Of a DNA stretch of 64,000 nt, positions 25,537 through 33,834 are shown piece after piece. Position numbers and translations under genes: made by a program. The notes below the pieces were generated by a model that was given only the letters and a program-made list of their open reading frames with translations, searched no databases and was not told the DNA's origin. Numbering within the stretch: the first letter of the stretch is position 1; each line of letters starts with the position of its first letter. The stretch spans positions 806,001 through 870,000 of the forward strand of contig NZ_CP170386.1 of NCBI RefSeq assembly GCF_042468235.1. The letters run 5' to 3'. This DNA comes from Lonepinella sp042468235 (GTDB lineage Bacteria > Pseudomonadota > Gammaproteobacteria > Enterobacterales > Pasteurellaceae).

Positions 25537-26375
25537 TGTACCCAAATAACGATAGCTTAAAAAACTTAAAACTCGGTCAAAAAACGGAATATTGTGCCAT
25601 TTATGACCGCACTTTACTGCAACCCGTGCCACGTTCACTTAACCGTGATAGTCTTGGTATTACGCAACAACAGCCTTTTTCATTCGGTGCAGATATTTGG
25701 ACGGCTTATGAAATCTCTTGGCTAAACCCTAAAGGTTTGCCACAGGTTGCCATTGCAGATATAGAAATTGATTACCGCTCACAAAATTTAATTGAATCAA
25801 AAAGTTTTAAACTCTATTTAAATAGCTTTAACCAAACTAAATTTGCTTCTTTTGAACAAGTACAAAATACTATTCAACAGGATTTGGCTCAATGTGCTGA
25901 TGGTGATGTCAAAGTGCGGTTGAATTCTCTCGAATTTTATAACCAACAAAAGCTTGACGATTTTATTGGCGAATGTATTGATTATCAAGATATTGAAGTC
26001 ACCGATTATGCTTTTGATGCCCATTATTTGCAGGACTGTACAAATAATACATATGTAGAAGAAACATTAGTCAGTCATTTACTTAAATCAAATTGCTTAA
26101 TTACCAGCCAACCGGACTGGGGTTCAGTACAAATTCATTATGTTGGAAAGCAAATTAATCGAGAAAAATTATTACGCTATTTAATCTCATTTCGTCAACA
26201 TAATGAATTTCATGAACAATGTGTAGAGCGGATTTTTAATGATTTGATGCATTACGCGCAACCACAAAAATTAACCGTATATGCGCGTTATACGCGTCGT
26301 GGTGGTTTAGATATTAATCCGTTCCGTTCAAATTTTGAAACTATACCCAATAACCAACGTTTAGCAAGGCAATAA
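25536..26375 (+). CDS. queF: NADPH-dependent 7-cyano-7-deazaguanine reductase
   Basis: Reduces preQ0 to preQ1 in queuosine synthesis. The 279-residue bimodular type matches E. coli QueF (282). The QueF motif ESKSFKLYLNSF, the nucleophilic cysteine in LLKSNCLITSQPDWGSVQIHY and the FRQHNEFHEQCVERI segment are visible. It overlaps yciU by one base and is followed one base later by ppnN, giving a compact yciU-queF-ppnN-can cluster. Confidence 0.95.
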   Translation: MYPNNDSLKNLKLGQKTEYCAIYDRTLLQPVPRSLNRDSLGITQQQPFSFGADIWTAYEISWLNPKGLPQVAIADIEIDYRSQNLIESKSFKLYLNSFNQTKFASFEQVQNTIQQDLAQCADGDVKVRLNSLEFYNQQKLDDFIGECIDYQDIEVTDYAFDAHYLQDCTNNTYVEETLVSHLLKSNCLITSQPDWGSVQIHYVGKQINREKLLRYLISFRQHNEFHEQCVERIFNDLMHYAQPQKLTVYARYTRRGGLDINPFRSNFETIPNNQRLARQ

Positions 26376-26376
26376 C

Positions 26377-27741
26377 ATGAATCAAGTTTATTATATTAAT
26401 CCGAAAGGCAGTATGGATCAACTTTCGCATATTGAAGTATGTCAATTGACCAAACAAGCCCGTTCACCACTCTATCAGCTTTATCGGAATTGCACTTTAG
26501 CGGTACTAAACTCTGGTGCCGTGACTGATGATAGCCGAGCCTTATTAGCAAAATATGATAATTTTGATATTAATTTAGTGGCAAGAGAACGTGGAATTTC
26601 CTTAGAATTACATAATCCTCCTGAAACTGCTTTTGTCGATGACGTAATGATTAGTAATATTCAATATCATTCTTTTGCGGTATTACGTGATATTTTATTT
26701 GTTAACAGTATGATTTCAAACACCAATTTAAACAATCATCTGACTAGCGAACAAACCACTAATTTAGTGTTTGGTATGTTACGCAATGCCAAAGCCCTAA
26801 TTGTAGGTGAGAAGCCAAATTTAGTGGTTTGTTGGGGCGGTCATTCTATTAGTGAGGCGGAATATCAATACTGTCGTGCAGTAGGAACTGAACTTGGCTT
26901 ACGTGAGTTAAATATTATTACTGGTTGTGGTACGGGTGTTATGGAAGCACCCATGAAAGGGGCAGCGATTGGGCATGCAAACCAACGTTATAAAAATAGC
27001 CGTTTTATCGGTATAACTGAGCCATCTATTATTGCATCAGAACCGCCTAATCCAATTGTTAATGAATTAATTATCATGCCAGATATTGAAAAACGCCTAG
27101 AAGCCTTTGTTCGCATGGGACATGGTATTATCATTTTCGCTGGTGGACCGGGGACATTTGAAGAATTTATGTTTATTTTAGGTATAAAACTCAATCCTAA
27201 AAATCAAGCACAAACTTTGCCATTGATCCTCACTGGACCAAAAGAAAGCCAAGGTTATTTTGATGCCATTGATCGTTTTGTTAAAGAAACGCTTGGCGAA
27301 CAAGCTCAAGCGCTTTATCAAATCATTATAGATGATCCTGTGACGGTGTCACGCCATATGAAATCTGCCATGACGAAAATTCAGCAACAACGTTTTGAAA
27401 AAGGTGATAGTTACAGCTTTAACTGGTCGCTAGAAATTGATCAAGAATTTCAAAAACCATTTATTCCAACCCATGAGAATATGGCGAATTTGAATCTTCA
27501 TCTTAATCAAAGTGCGGTGAATTTAGTGGCAAATTTACGCCGTGCTTTTTCGGGTATCGTGGCTGGTAATATTAAAGCCGATACGCAAGATAAAATTGCG
27601 AGCTTAGGGAAATTTAAGTTAAACGGTGATCAACAATTAATGACTAAAATCGATCGATTATTACAAGACTTTATCGAACAGCATCGTATGAAATTGCCAA
27701 CCGGTGATGCTTACGAGCCTTGTTATGAAATTATTAAATAG
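26377..27741 (+). CDS. ppnN: Pyrimidine/purine nucleotide 5'-monophosphate nucleosidase
   Basis: Cleaves nucleoside monophosphates to base and ribose-5-phosphate; the E. coli enzyme is activated by (p)ppGpp. The length, 454 residues, equals E. coli PpnN/YgdH. The central LOG domain shows GCGTGVMEAPMKGAAIGH and the phosphate-binding FAGGPGTFEEFMFILG. N- and C-terminal flanks are typical of the long PpnN type rather than short LOG proteins. It begins one base after the queF stop. Confidence 0.93.
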   Translation: MNQVYYINPKGSMDQLSHIEVCQLTKQARSPLYQLYRNCTLAVLNSGAVTDDSRALLAKYDNFDINLVARERGISLELHNPPETAFVDDVMISNIQYHSFAVLRDILFVNSMISNTNLNNHLTSEQTTNLVFGMLRNAKALIVGEKPNLVVCWGGHSISEAEYQYCRAVGTELGLRELNIITGCGTGVMEAPMKGAAIGHANQRYKNSRFIGITEPSIIASEPPNPIVNELIIMPDIEKRLEAFVRMGHGIIIFAGGPGTFEEFMFILGIKLNPKNQAQTLPLILTGPKESQGYFDAIDRFVKETLGEQAQALYQIIIDDPVTVSRHMKSAMTKIQQQRFEKGDSYSFNWSLEIDQEFQKPFIPTHENMANLNLHLNQSAVNLVANLRRAFSGIVAGNIKADTQDKIASLGKFKLNGDQQLMTKIDRLLQDFIEQHRMKLPTGDAYEPCYEIIK

Positions 27742-27752
27742 GAAGCCAAAAC

Positions 27753-28445
27753 ATGATGAAACGTATTGAGCAATTATTCGCCAATAACCACAGTTGGGCA
27801 TTGCGAATGCAAGAAGAAAATTCGCTCTATTTCAAAGAATTAGCTGAGCATCAAACACCACATTATTTATGGATAGGCTGTTCTGATAGCCGTGTTCCAG
27901 CAGAAAAACTGACGAATTTAGAACCGGGCGAATTGTTTGTACATCGTAATGTAGCAAATCAGGTTATTCATACCGATCTCAACTGCCTTTCAGTAGTGCA
28001 ATATGCAGTAGATGTGTTGAATATTGAGCATATTATTATCTGCGGTCACACCAATTGCGGGGGGATTAAGGCCGCAATGACTAATCAAGATCTCGGCTTA
28101 ATTAATAACTGGTTATTACATATTCGTGATATTTGGTTTAAACACAGCCACTTGCTAGGTAATCTCTCCCCGGAGAAAAGAGCTGATATGCTGACTAAAA
28201 TCAATGTTGCAGAACAAGTTTATAATCTTGGACGTTCTTCTATTATTCAATCAGCTTGGGAGCGTGGTGCCAAACTTTCTTTACATGGTTGGGTTTATGA
28301 CGTAAATGATGGTTTCTTAGTAGATCAAGGGGTATTAGCTACGAGCCGAGAGAGTTTAGAAATATCTTATCGTAACGCTATTGCACGCTTGCTAACGCTG
28401 GATGAGAATAATATTCTGGAAAAGAAATCAGTTCCACAATATTAA
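27753..28445 (+). CDS. can: Beta-class carbonic anhydrase
   Basis: Interconverts CO2 and bicarbonate using zinc. The 230-residue protein is very close to the structurally known H. influenzae enzyme. Zinc ligands and the Asp/Arg dyad are in IGCSDSRVPAEKL and IICGHTNCGGIKAA. The start could be either of two adjacent ATG codons (27753 or 27756), 10-13 bases after a GGAAG ribosome-binding site. Last gene of the yciU-queF-ppnN-can cluster. Confidence 0.96.
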   Translation: MMKRIEQLFANNHSWALRMQEENSLYFKELAEHQTPHYLWIGCSDSRVPAEKLTNLEPGELFVHRNVANQVIHTDLNCLSVVQYAVDVLNIEHIIICGHTNCGGIKAAMTNQDLGLINNWLLHIRDIWFKHSHLLGNLSPEKRADMLTKINVAEQVYNLGRSSIIQSAWERGAKLSLHGWVYDVNDGFLVDQGVLATSRESLEISYRNAIARLLTLDENNILEKKSVPQY

Positions 28446-28671
28446 TTAATAAATGCTCTGATGCCAAAAGATTAAACTATTAAAATATATAACACTGATT
28501 GATAGCAATATTGGCAAAATTTGACTGATTTTAGATAGTTCAGCTAGGCATCAAACTTACCAAAAAATCATCTTATAATTGATGAAAATTAAAGCAAATA
28601 AGCATAAATCAACAATTTATGCTTGCAACCATGTTAGATAACCGTATAATGCAACACAAGATTTAGTGCTT
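28446..28671. promoter_or_regulatory. Intergenic region with tRNA-Leu promoter
   Basis: TTGCAA (28623-28628), 16 bp and TATAAT (28645-28650) form a promoter for the tRNA gene starting at 28672. Nothing else is recognised in the preceding 170 bases. Confidence 0.65.
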
Positions 28672-28758
28672 GCCAGTGTGGCGAAATCGGTAGACGCAGC
28701 GGATTCAAAATCCGCCGCCCTTAAAAGCGTGTCGGTTCGAGTCCGACCACTGGCACCA
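28672..28758 (+). tRNA. tRNA-Leu (anticodon CAA)
   Basis: An 87-nt tRNA with CCA encoded. The acceptor stem is GCCAGTG/CACTGGC, the anticodon stem GCGGA/TCCGC encloses TTCAAAA with anticodon CAA at 28706-28708, there is a long variable arm as in class II tRNAs, and the T arm contains GGTTCGAGTCC. It reads UUG codons. The intact gene marks the left edge of integrated island 1. Confidence 0.96.
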
Positions 28759-28770
28759 AATTACAAGAAA

Positions 28771-28794
28771 CCACGTTGTTACGTGGTTTTTTTT
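28771..28794 (+). terminator. tRNA-Leu terminator
   Basis: CCACGT and ACGTGG form a stem with loop TGTT, followed by eight T's. Its right half overlaps the island attachment core. Confidence 0.85.
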
Positions 28795-28799
28795 CGTCT
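28778..28799 (+). repeat. Putative attL of island 1
   Basis: This 22-bp stretch (GTTACGTGG, eight T's, CGTCT) matches 32473-32494 at 21 of 22 positions. It lies in the tRNA-Leu terminator, just before the integrase gene, as expected for the left attachment site. Confidence 0.65.
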
Positions 28800-28926
28800 T
28801 ACGTTTTGTTATTTTATCTTACTTTTAAGACGGGCGAAACCTGATACCGCAAGGCTTTACACCTTAATGATGTTCTTTCGTATTCTTATGCGTTAGCGTT
28901 TTGCCTTACGTTGACAACCGCAAATA

Positions 28927-28990
28927 ATAAGGGTACAAATAAGGGTACAAGTTTAAGGGTATAGAAAAAATAGTAATTTTGTACCCTTAT
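28927..28990. repeat. Integrase arm-type repeats of island 1
   Basis: ATAAGGGTACAA occurs twice in direct tandem (28927-28938 and 28939-28950), partly again at 28953-28962, and as an exact inverted copy at 28979-28990. Arrays like this between attL and int usually bind the integrase N-terminal domain or excisionase. Confidence 0.6.
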
Positions 28991-29053
28991 TTTTTCCTAG
29001 AGCCTTTTAGTATAAGGCTTGAACGGTTATTTATTTTTTGAGATTTTGAGCAA

Positions 29054-30301
29054 ATGGCACGATTAACTAAACCTTTAACTAATACCGAAGTTATTAACAC
29101 AAAGCCAAAGGATAAAAATTATAAACTTTCAGAAGGTGGCGGATTATTTTTACTGATAAAAAACAATGGCATTAAAAATTGGCGTATGAGATACAAACGA
29201 CCAATAACCAAAAAAGAAAATGAAGTTAGTTTAGGTAATTTCCCCGAAGTATCACTACAGCAAGCACGAAAACAGCGTGATGAATTTCTGGCGTTGCTGG
29301 CGGAAAATATCGACCCTTTAGAATACCGCAAGGAACAAGAGCTAGCAGAAATAAGAAAGGCAGAGAATACTTTTAAAATAATCTGTTCAAAGTGGTTTAA
29401 TGATGTTTACCCTAGCAAAGCAAGCAACCCCGATACTATAGCGAAGAACTGGCAGAGATTAGAAAAGCACGTACTACCCTTTATCGGTGATCTACCGCTG
29501 GCGGATATTAAGCCTAGAATTTTGCTTGAGCTATATCAAAAAATAGGGGCTGGCAATACGTTAGACAAATTACACCGACTTATTAAAAGCACCATGGATT
29601 ACGGCATAAAGTTAGGCGTTATAGAATTTCATAATTGCAACATAGCCAAAGATGATTTTATTACCCCGATAGCAAAGAACCACCCTAGCATTATGCCTTA
29701 TGAATTACCTAAGCTAATAGACTTAATGAATAACGCCTACACCGCTCACAGAATTGAGCCTAACACGTTCTACGCTTTCAATTTGAGCTTGCTCACTGGT
29801 TTAAGGCAGGGGGAAGTTACCAAGCTAGAATGGCGGTTTATTGATAATGAATTATTAATAGTCCCTAGTTATGTACTGAAACAGACACGGAAATTAAAAG
29901 AACAACCACGAGATCACATTATCCCCTTATCTACGCAAGCGAAACGGCTACTAGAAACGATTAAACAGATTAACGGCACGAGTGCTTTTATCTTTGCCAA
30001 AGTACGCAACAGAACCGCACCCATGAGCCGTGAAAGCGTCGCCAAAGCATTAAAGGAAATATTACAAGGAACAGACCTACAAGGCAGACAAAACGCCCAT
30101 GGCTTACGCTCAATCTTTAGGACTTATTTAACTCAAATTGGCGTTGATGTGGTGGTGGCAGAATTGGCACTAGCTCACCTATCTACAGGGAAAGGCAAGA
30201 TACAGGCAATTTATGACCGTTACGAATATTTAGACGAACGCAAGCAAGCATTGCAACAATGGGGCGACTATTGCGAGCAGTGCGGAATGATAACAGGCTA
30301 A
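29054..30301 (+). CDS. Tyrosine recombinase, P4-type integrase of island 1
   Basis: A 415-residue site-specific recombinase. It has the N-terminal DUF4102/arm-binding domain (KPKDKNYKLSEGGGLFLLIKNNG), a central SAM-like core-binding domain and a C-terminal catalytic domain. The active-site set is visible: first Arg in LLTGLRQGEVTKLEW, His-x-x-Arg in AHGLRSIFRTYL, the second His in LALAHLSTGKG and the nucleophile tyrosine in IYDRYEYLDERKQALQQW. It lies just behind tRNA-Leu and appears intact, although the rest of its element is mostly gone. Confidence 0.93.
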   Translation: MARLTKPLTNTEVINTKPKDKNYKLSEGGGLFLLIKNNGIKNWRMRYKRPITKKENEVSLGNFPEVSLQQARKQRDEFLALLAENIDPLEYRKEQELAEIRKAENTFKIICSKWFNDVYPSKASNPDTIAKNWQRLEKHVLPFIGDLPLADIKPRILLELYQKIGAGNTLDKLHRLIKSTMDYGIKLGVIEFHNCNIAKDDFITPIAKNHPSIMPYELPKLIDLMNNAYTAHRIEPNTFYAFNLSLLTGLRQGEVTKLEWRFIDNELLIVPSYVLKQTRKLKEQPRDHIIPLSTQAKRLLETIKQINGTSAFIFAKVRNRTAPMSRESVAKALKEILQGTDLQGRQNAHGLRSIFRTYLTQIGVDVVVAELALAHLSTGKGKIQAIYDRYEYLDERKQALQQWGDYCEQCGMITG

Positions 30302-30430
30302 TCACTTCCACCACCAAAGCCAACAACCTAACCCTAGCCAGTTTTTTATTTAAATCTGGCTTTATATTCTATTTTAATATAAAAAATTAATTTCCCTTAC
30401 TATCCTATTTTATAATGTTTTTTTTCATTT

Positions 30431-30531
30431 TTTATCCCCTTATCCCCGTTTTACCTTATTTATATCTATTTTTCTTTTAGAAAAGAAAGAGATATAAAAA
30501 GGGGATAAGGACGGGGATAAGACGGGGATAA
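30431..30531. repeat. About 100-bp palindrome with phased GGGGATAA repeats
   Basis: TTATCCCC occurs at 30432-30439 and 30440-30447. The complement GGGGATAA occurs three times at 30501, 30513 and 30524, 11-12 bp apart. Between them lies a second dyad of TATATCT/AGATATA with TCTTTT/AAAAGA centred on AG. It looks like a replication or recombination control site. Confidence 0.6.
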
Positions 30532-30680
30532 ATCTAAATTAAAGCACAAAAATAATGCTACATCAGATTATATTACATACAAAATTATAAATAACTTTTA
30601 GTTATATAGATAATTTCTAGCGTTTTAATGACTACTTAAATTTTAAAGCTGCTGATTTTTAGGGAATGTATAAAACAAAG

Positions 30681-30775
30681 CCCCATGGGGTGGGTAAAAA
30701 GTTCAGATGAAAAGGTTCAAATACCGCCATTGGAACTTCATTTAATCGCTATTCCAGTTTTTCTAGGCATTTTTA
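30681..30775. repeat. Conserved island element, copy A
   Basis: Closely resembles 51446-51540 in island 2. Shared blocks include AAAAGTTCAG, ATACCGCC, ACTTCATTTAATCGCTATT and CAGTTTTTC, plus a CCCC/GGGG dyad at the left end. Noncoding in both places. Confidence 0.65.
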
Positions 30776-31103
30776 TACGGCGAAAGTACAATTAGACAAC
30801 CTCACAAAACTTCACATTAGCTTACCTTAAAACAAAAAGAATTAGGGTATCCGCAAAAATTGGATACCCCTAACAAATTAAAAAATAAACAGGCACCACA
30901 GATTCCACCAACAGGAATATAAAAATAATCACAACAAAACCCCTTTATACAGTATTCCACTGTATCTAAATTTGATTTAAAATAAGACAGAATTAAACAG
31001 CGTATTACTACGCAATGAATATAAGTGCGACTAGGTGCGGATTAATTACTGATCTGCCCCCCAAAAGTTGGATACAAACCAACTGATTAAAGGGCAGATT
31101 TTT

Positions 31104-31619
31104 ATGACTAAATATCACGCACAATTCAAATTTGAAGTGATTCAGTTCCATCTGAATACTTCTCATTCTTTAACCAAAACAAGTCAGCATTTCCAAATTC
31201 CAGTGTCAATCATAAAAGATTGGCTCGCTAAATATACGCATTCAGGCACGTCTGCATTGCATAATCAGTCCACTTGGAAACAATATACTGCAGATGAAAA
31301 ATTCCATATCATCACGCCTGTATTATCGGGTGAAATGAGCATCCGAGAAGCAGCTTTAAAGGCGAATCTTCCCACTCACAGTGTAGTGGTAAATTGGTTG
31401 AAACGTTTTAAAGAACAAGGTATAACAGGACTTGAACCCAAACCTAAAGGACGAAAAGCGATGAAAACATTGATTAAGCCTAAAAAAATGAAAGCGCCAC
31501 AAACAGAGCTTGAAAAATTACAAGCGGAAAACTATCACTTAAAATTGGAGAATATCTATCTAAAAAAGCTGGCGGAGCTAGAACAAAAAGAGAAAAAGCG
31601 AAAATCATCAATGAGTTAA
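31104..31619 (+). CDS. IS3-family transposase OrfA
   Basis: A 171-residue DNA-binding part of the transposase. It has two helix-turn-helix segments (SLTKTSQHFQIPVSIIKDWLAKY and SIREAALKANLPTHSVVVNWLKRF) and a C-terminal leucine-zipper coiled coil (LEKLQAENYHLKLENIYLKKLAEL). The ATG at 31104 follows AAAGGG. An A-rich stretch near 31585-31598, with AAAAAG motifs, lies where the orfB frame is already open, fitting programmed -1 frameshifting to an OrfAB fusion. Confidence 0.9.
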   Translation: MTKYHAQFKFEVIQFHLNTSHSLTKTSQHFQIPVSIIKDWLAKYTHSGTSALHNQSTWKQYTADEKFHIITPVLSGEMSIREAALKANLPTHSVVVNWLKRFKEQGITGLEPKPKGRKAMKTLIKPKKMKAPQTELEKLQAENYHLKLENIYLKKLAELEQKEKKRKSSMS

Positions 31620-31624
31620 GAGAG

Positions 31625-32440
31625 TTGGGGGCATTAGATATTTTGCTGGATATTGCCCAACTGGCTCGGAGTACTTTCTACGATAATCTGAACAAGCCAG
31701 ATAATCCCGATAAGGCTTTAAAAGCAAAAATTAAACGTATTTTTATCAAAAATGAAGGACGTTATGGTTATCGCCGAATCACATTAGCCTTGCGTAAAAA
31801 AAGAATTGTCGTCAATCATAAAAAAGTCGCAAAATTGATGAAAGAACTGGGTTTAAAAGGGGAAAGAAAGCCAAAACGTAAATATCAAAGTTATCAAGGA
31901 AATATTGGGAAAATCGCCCCAAATCTACTTGAACGCAACTTTACGGCAAGCAAACCCAATGAAAAATGGGGAACGGATATTAGCGAGTTTAAATGCCGTA
32001 ATGAAAAGCTCTATCTCTCGCCGATTAAGGACTTCTACAATGGTGAAATCATCGCTTATGACCTGAGCCGTAGCCCTAATTGGGCACAAATAGACAGAAT
32101 GCTAGAGCAAGCCGTTAAAAAACTCAAACCTGAAGATAAGCCTATCTTACATTCAGACCAAGGTTGGCAATATCAACATCTTAGCTATCGTAAACGATTA
32201 GAAAAGCATAATATTTTGCAAAGTATGAGCCGAAAAGGTAACTGTATTGATAATGCGGCAACGGAAAGTTTTTTTGGATGATTAAAAGAAGAATGTTATT
32301 ATGGCAAGCAGTTTGAAAGTATTGAGCAACTGGAGCAAACTATCCACGATTATATTGCTTACTACAATAACGAACGCATCCAAACTAAATTAAAAGGACT
32401 AAGCCCTGTGCAATACAGAACTCAGTCCTTAAATACTTAA
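31625..32440 (+). pseudogene. IS3-family transposase OrfB, interrupted by an in-frame TGA
   Basis: The integrase-core part of the transposase (rve/DDE fold). The first two catalytic aspartates lie in KWGTDISEFKC and LHSDQGWQYQH. The frame then stops at TGA 32279-32281, right after ESFFG. Beyond that codon the same frame continues through LKEECYYGKQF, which would supply the third catalytic residue (Glu), to a normal end at TAA 32438-32440. A single base change (for example CGA to TGA) explains the break. The product before the stop lacks the DDE glutamate. Confidence 0.9.
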
Positions 32441-32472
32441 ACTAAACCGTCCGGTTTTTGGGGTTCAGATCA

Positions 32473-32494
32473 GTTACGTGTTTTTTTTTCGTCT
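32473..32494 (+). repeat. Putative attR of island 1, disrupted by the IS
   Basis: GTTACGTG, nine T's and CGTCT match attL at 28778-28799 at 21 of 22 positions. The IS right end abuts or overlaps its first base. Core genes (sspB) resume right after it. Confidence 0.65.
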
Positions 32495-32531
32495 AGTATA
32501 TTCTGGCATAGTAGATAAAATCAACAACAAA

Positions 32532-32555
32532 AAAGCGTAGAATATTCTACGCTTT
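32532..32555 (-). terminator. Terminator of the sspAB operon
   Basis: A perfect 24-bp palindrome with arms AAAGCGTAGAAT/ATTCTACGCTTT. On the minus strand it is followed by TTGTTGTTGA after a short T run. Confidence 0.8.
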
Positions 32556-32561
32556 CCCATA

Positions 32562-33023
32562 TTATTTAATAATTTTCAAATGTGATGCCGATTTATTATC
32601 TATTTTCTTTACTTTATTTACATTAGTTTTTGGTTTATCCACAATATTTTGGAAATTAGTTGGTTGTTCAATTTGTGAAGCCTGATCTAGTTCATCATAA
32701 ATCTTTTCAGGTTCAAACATCACACCATCACCATTCTCACGTGCATAAATAGCTAATGCAGCTCCCATTGGGATATACACATCTCTTGGCACGCCTTGAA
32801 AACGAGCATTAAATTCAATTGCGGTATTACCTAAAGATAACGCTCCAACTGCCCCAGATGAAATATTTAACACGATCTGACCATCTTTCACATATTCTTG
32901 TGGCACTACTACCCCATTATAGGTTGCATCCACCACTAAATAAGGTGTGAAACTATTATCAACTAACCAGTCATAATAAGCTCTTAATAAATAAGGGCGT
33001 TTAGGGGCCGATTTATATTCCAT
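32562..33023 (-). CDS. sspB: ClpXP protease specificity-enhancing factor SspB
   Basis: Adaptor that binds the ssrA tag and delivers tagged proteins to ClpXP. It has an N-terminal substrate-binding domain (KRPYLLRAYYDWLVDNSFTPYLVVD, FNARFQGVPRDVYIPMGAALAIYARENG), a variable linker, and the short C-terminal ClpX-binding peptide SHLKIIK. The start at 33023 (MEYKSAP) matches H. influenzae; an ATG at 33029 would overlap the sspA stop by one base. Follows sspA directly. The tmRNA and SmpB genes are also in this window. Confidence 0.93.
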   Translation of the reverse strand: MEYKSAPKRPYLLRAYYDWLVDNSFTPYLVVDATYNGVVVPQEYVKDGQIVLNISSGAVGALSLGNTAIEFNARFQGVPRDVYIPMGAALAIYARENGDGVMFEPEKIYDELDQASQIEQPTNFQNIVDKPKTNVNKVKKIDNKSASHLKIIK

Positions 33024-33028
33024 TACCA

Positions 33029-33667
33029 TTACTTATCGTCCATTAAATTTCTAGGCGCAGCATTGCCAACAGATTGTTGAAAAGAATCACGTTCAAATAC
33101 CCTGTTCATATAAGCTTTAAGTGCTTTACTTCCTACCCCTGTAAATTCTACACCCAAATCCTGCATTCTCCATAATAACGGAGCAATATAGCAATCTACT
33201 AAACTAAATTCTTCACTCATAAAAAATGGTGTTTGATCAAAAATAGGTGCAACTGCCAATAACTCTTCTTTTAACTGAGCTAAAGCACTTTCTCGTTCTT
33301 CGGCCGTTCCGTTTTCTACTTTAAATAAAGTCGGATACCAATCTTGTTCAATACGCTGCATTAATAGACGAGTTTTACCTCTTGATACTGGATAAACTGG
33401 CATTAAAGGAGGATGTGGAAAACGTTCATCTAAATATTCCATAATAATACGAGAATTAAACAATACGAGATCACGATCTACCAATGTTGGCAACGTACCA
33501 TAAGGATTTAACTCCATTAAATCTTCTGATAAACTCTGAGCATCTACAATTTCCGCTTCATAAGCAACCCCTTTTTCCGCTAATACAATGCGCACCTGAT
33601 GACAATAAATATCAGATTTATCATAAAAAAGAGTCATTATTGAACGTTTATTTACTGCACTAGTCAT
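33029..33667 (-). CDS. sspA: Stringent starvation protein A
   Basis: RNA-polymerase-associated protein with a glutathione S-transferase fold but no known GST activity, active in stationary phase and acid stress in E. coli. The 212-residue sequence has an N-terminal thioredoxin-like domain (MTLFYDKSDIYCHQVRIVLAEKG, NPYGTLPTLVDRDLVLFNSRIIMEYLDERFPHPPL) and a C-terminal helical domain. The PHP tripeptide known to matter for SspA surface function is present. It precedes sspB, as in E. coli. Confidence 0.95.
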   Translation of the reverse strand: MTSAVNKRSIMTLFYDKSDIYCHQVRIVLAEKGVAYEAEIVDAQSLSEDLMELNPYGTLPTLVDRDLVLFNSRIIMEYLDERFPHPPLMPVYPVSRGKTRLLMQRIEQDWYPTLFKVENGTAEERESALAQLKEELLAVAPIFDQTPFFMSEEFSLVDCYIAPLLWRMQDLGVEFTGVGSKALKAYMNRVFERDSFQQSVGNAAPRNLMDDK

Positions 33668-33786
33668 TTAGTCCTCCAGCGACTAAAATAGAATGTTAAA
33701 ATTTCCAAAATGTAGTTGGTTCTGCTATAGAACCAAACCTTATAAAATATCCGGCTATTGTAGCATAAATATAGTCAAAATATCCA

Positions 33787-33820
33787 AGTAAAAAATAAAC
33801 CGTGCTTAAAACACGGTCTA
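33787..33820 (-). terminator. Terminator of nagK
   Basis: ACCGTG (33799-33804) and CACGGT (33812-33817) pair, followed on the minus strand by TTTATTTTTT. Confidence 0.75.
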
Positions 33821-33834
33821 TCGTATATCTATCA

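Larger units (their letters stand above)
30302..31048. other. Noncoding remnant of island 1
   Basis: No plausible gene lies between the integrase and the IS copy. The stretch holds a large GGGGATAA palindrome (30431-30531), an element shared with island 2 (30681-30775), and a hairpin TTAGGGTATCC/GGATACCCCTAA at about 30842-30873 with a T-rich run on its minus-strand side. It reads as the residue of a larger element after deletion. Confidence 0.6.
31049..32473 (+). mobile_element. IS3-family (IS150-like) insertion sequence
   Basis: A 1425-bp element with ends CTGATCTG and CAGATCAG. Inside these, the left end reads CCCCCCAAAAGTTGG and the right end is CCGGTTTTTGGGG, giving imperfect inverted repeats. 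A 3-bp target duplication TTA flanks it (31046-31048 and 32474-32476). It has orfA and orfB in the -1 frame arrangement. It was inserted at the right attachment site of island 1. orfB contains a premature stop, so the copy is probably not autonomous. Confidence 0.88.

Noticed and set aside
28666..28896. A 76-residue frame starting in tRNA-Leu
   Set aside because: It reads through the tRNA and its terminator; no ribosome-binding site and no family.
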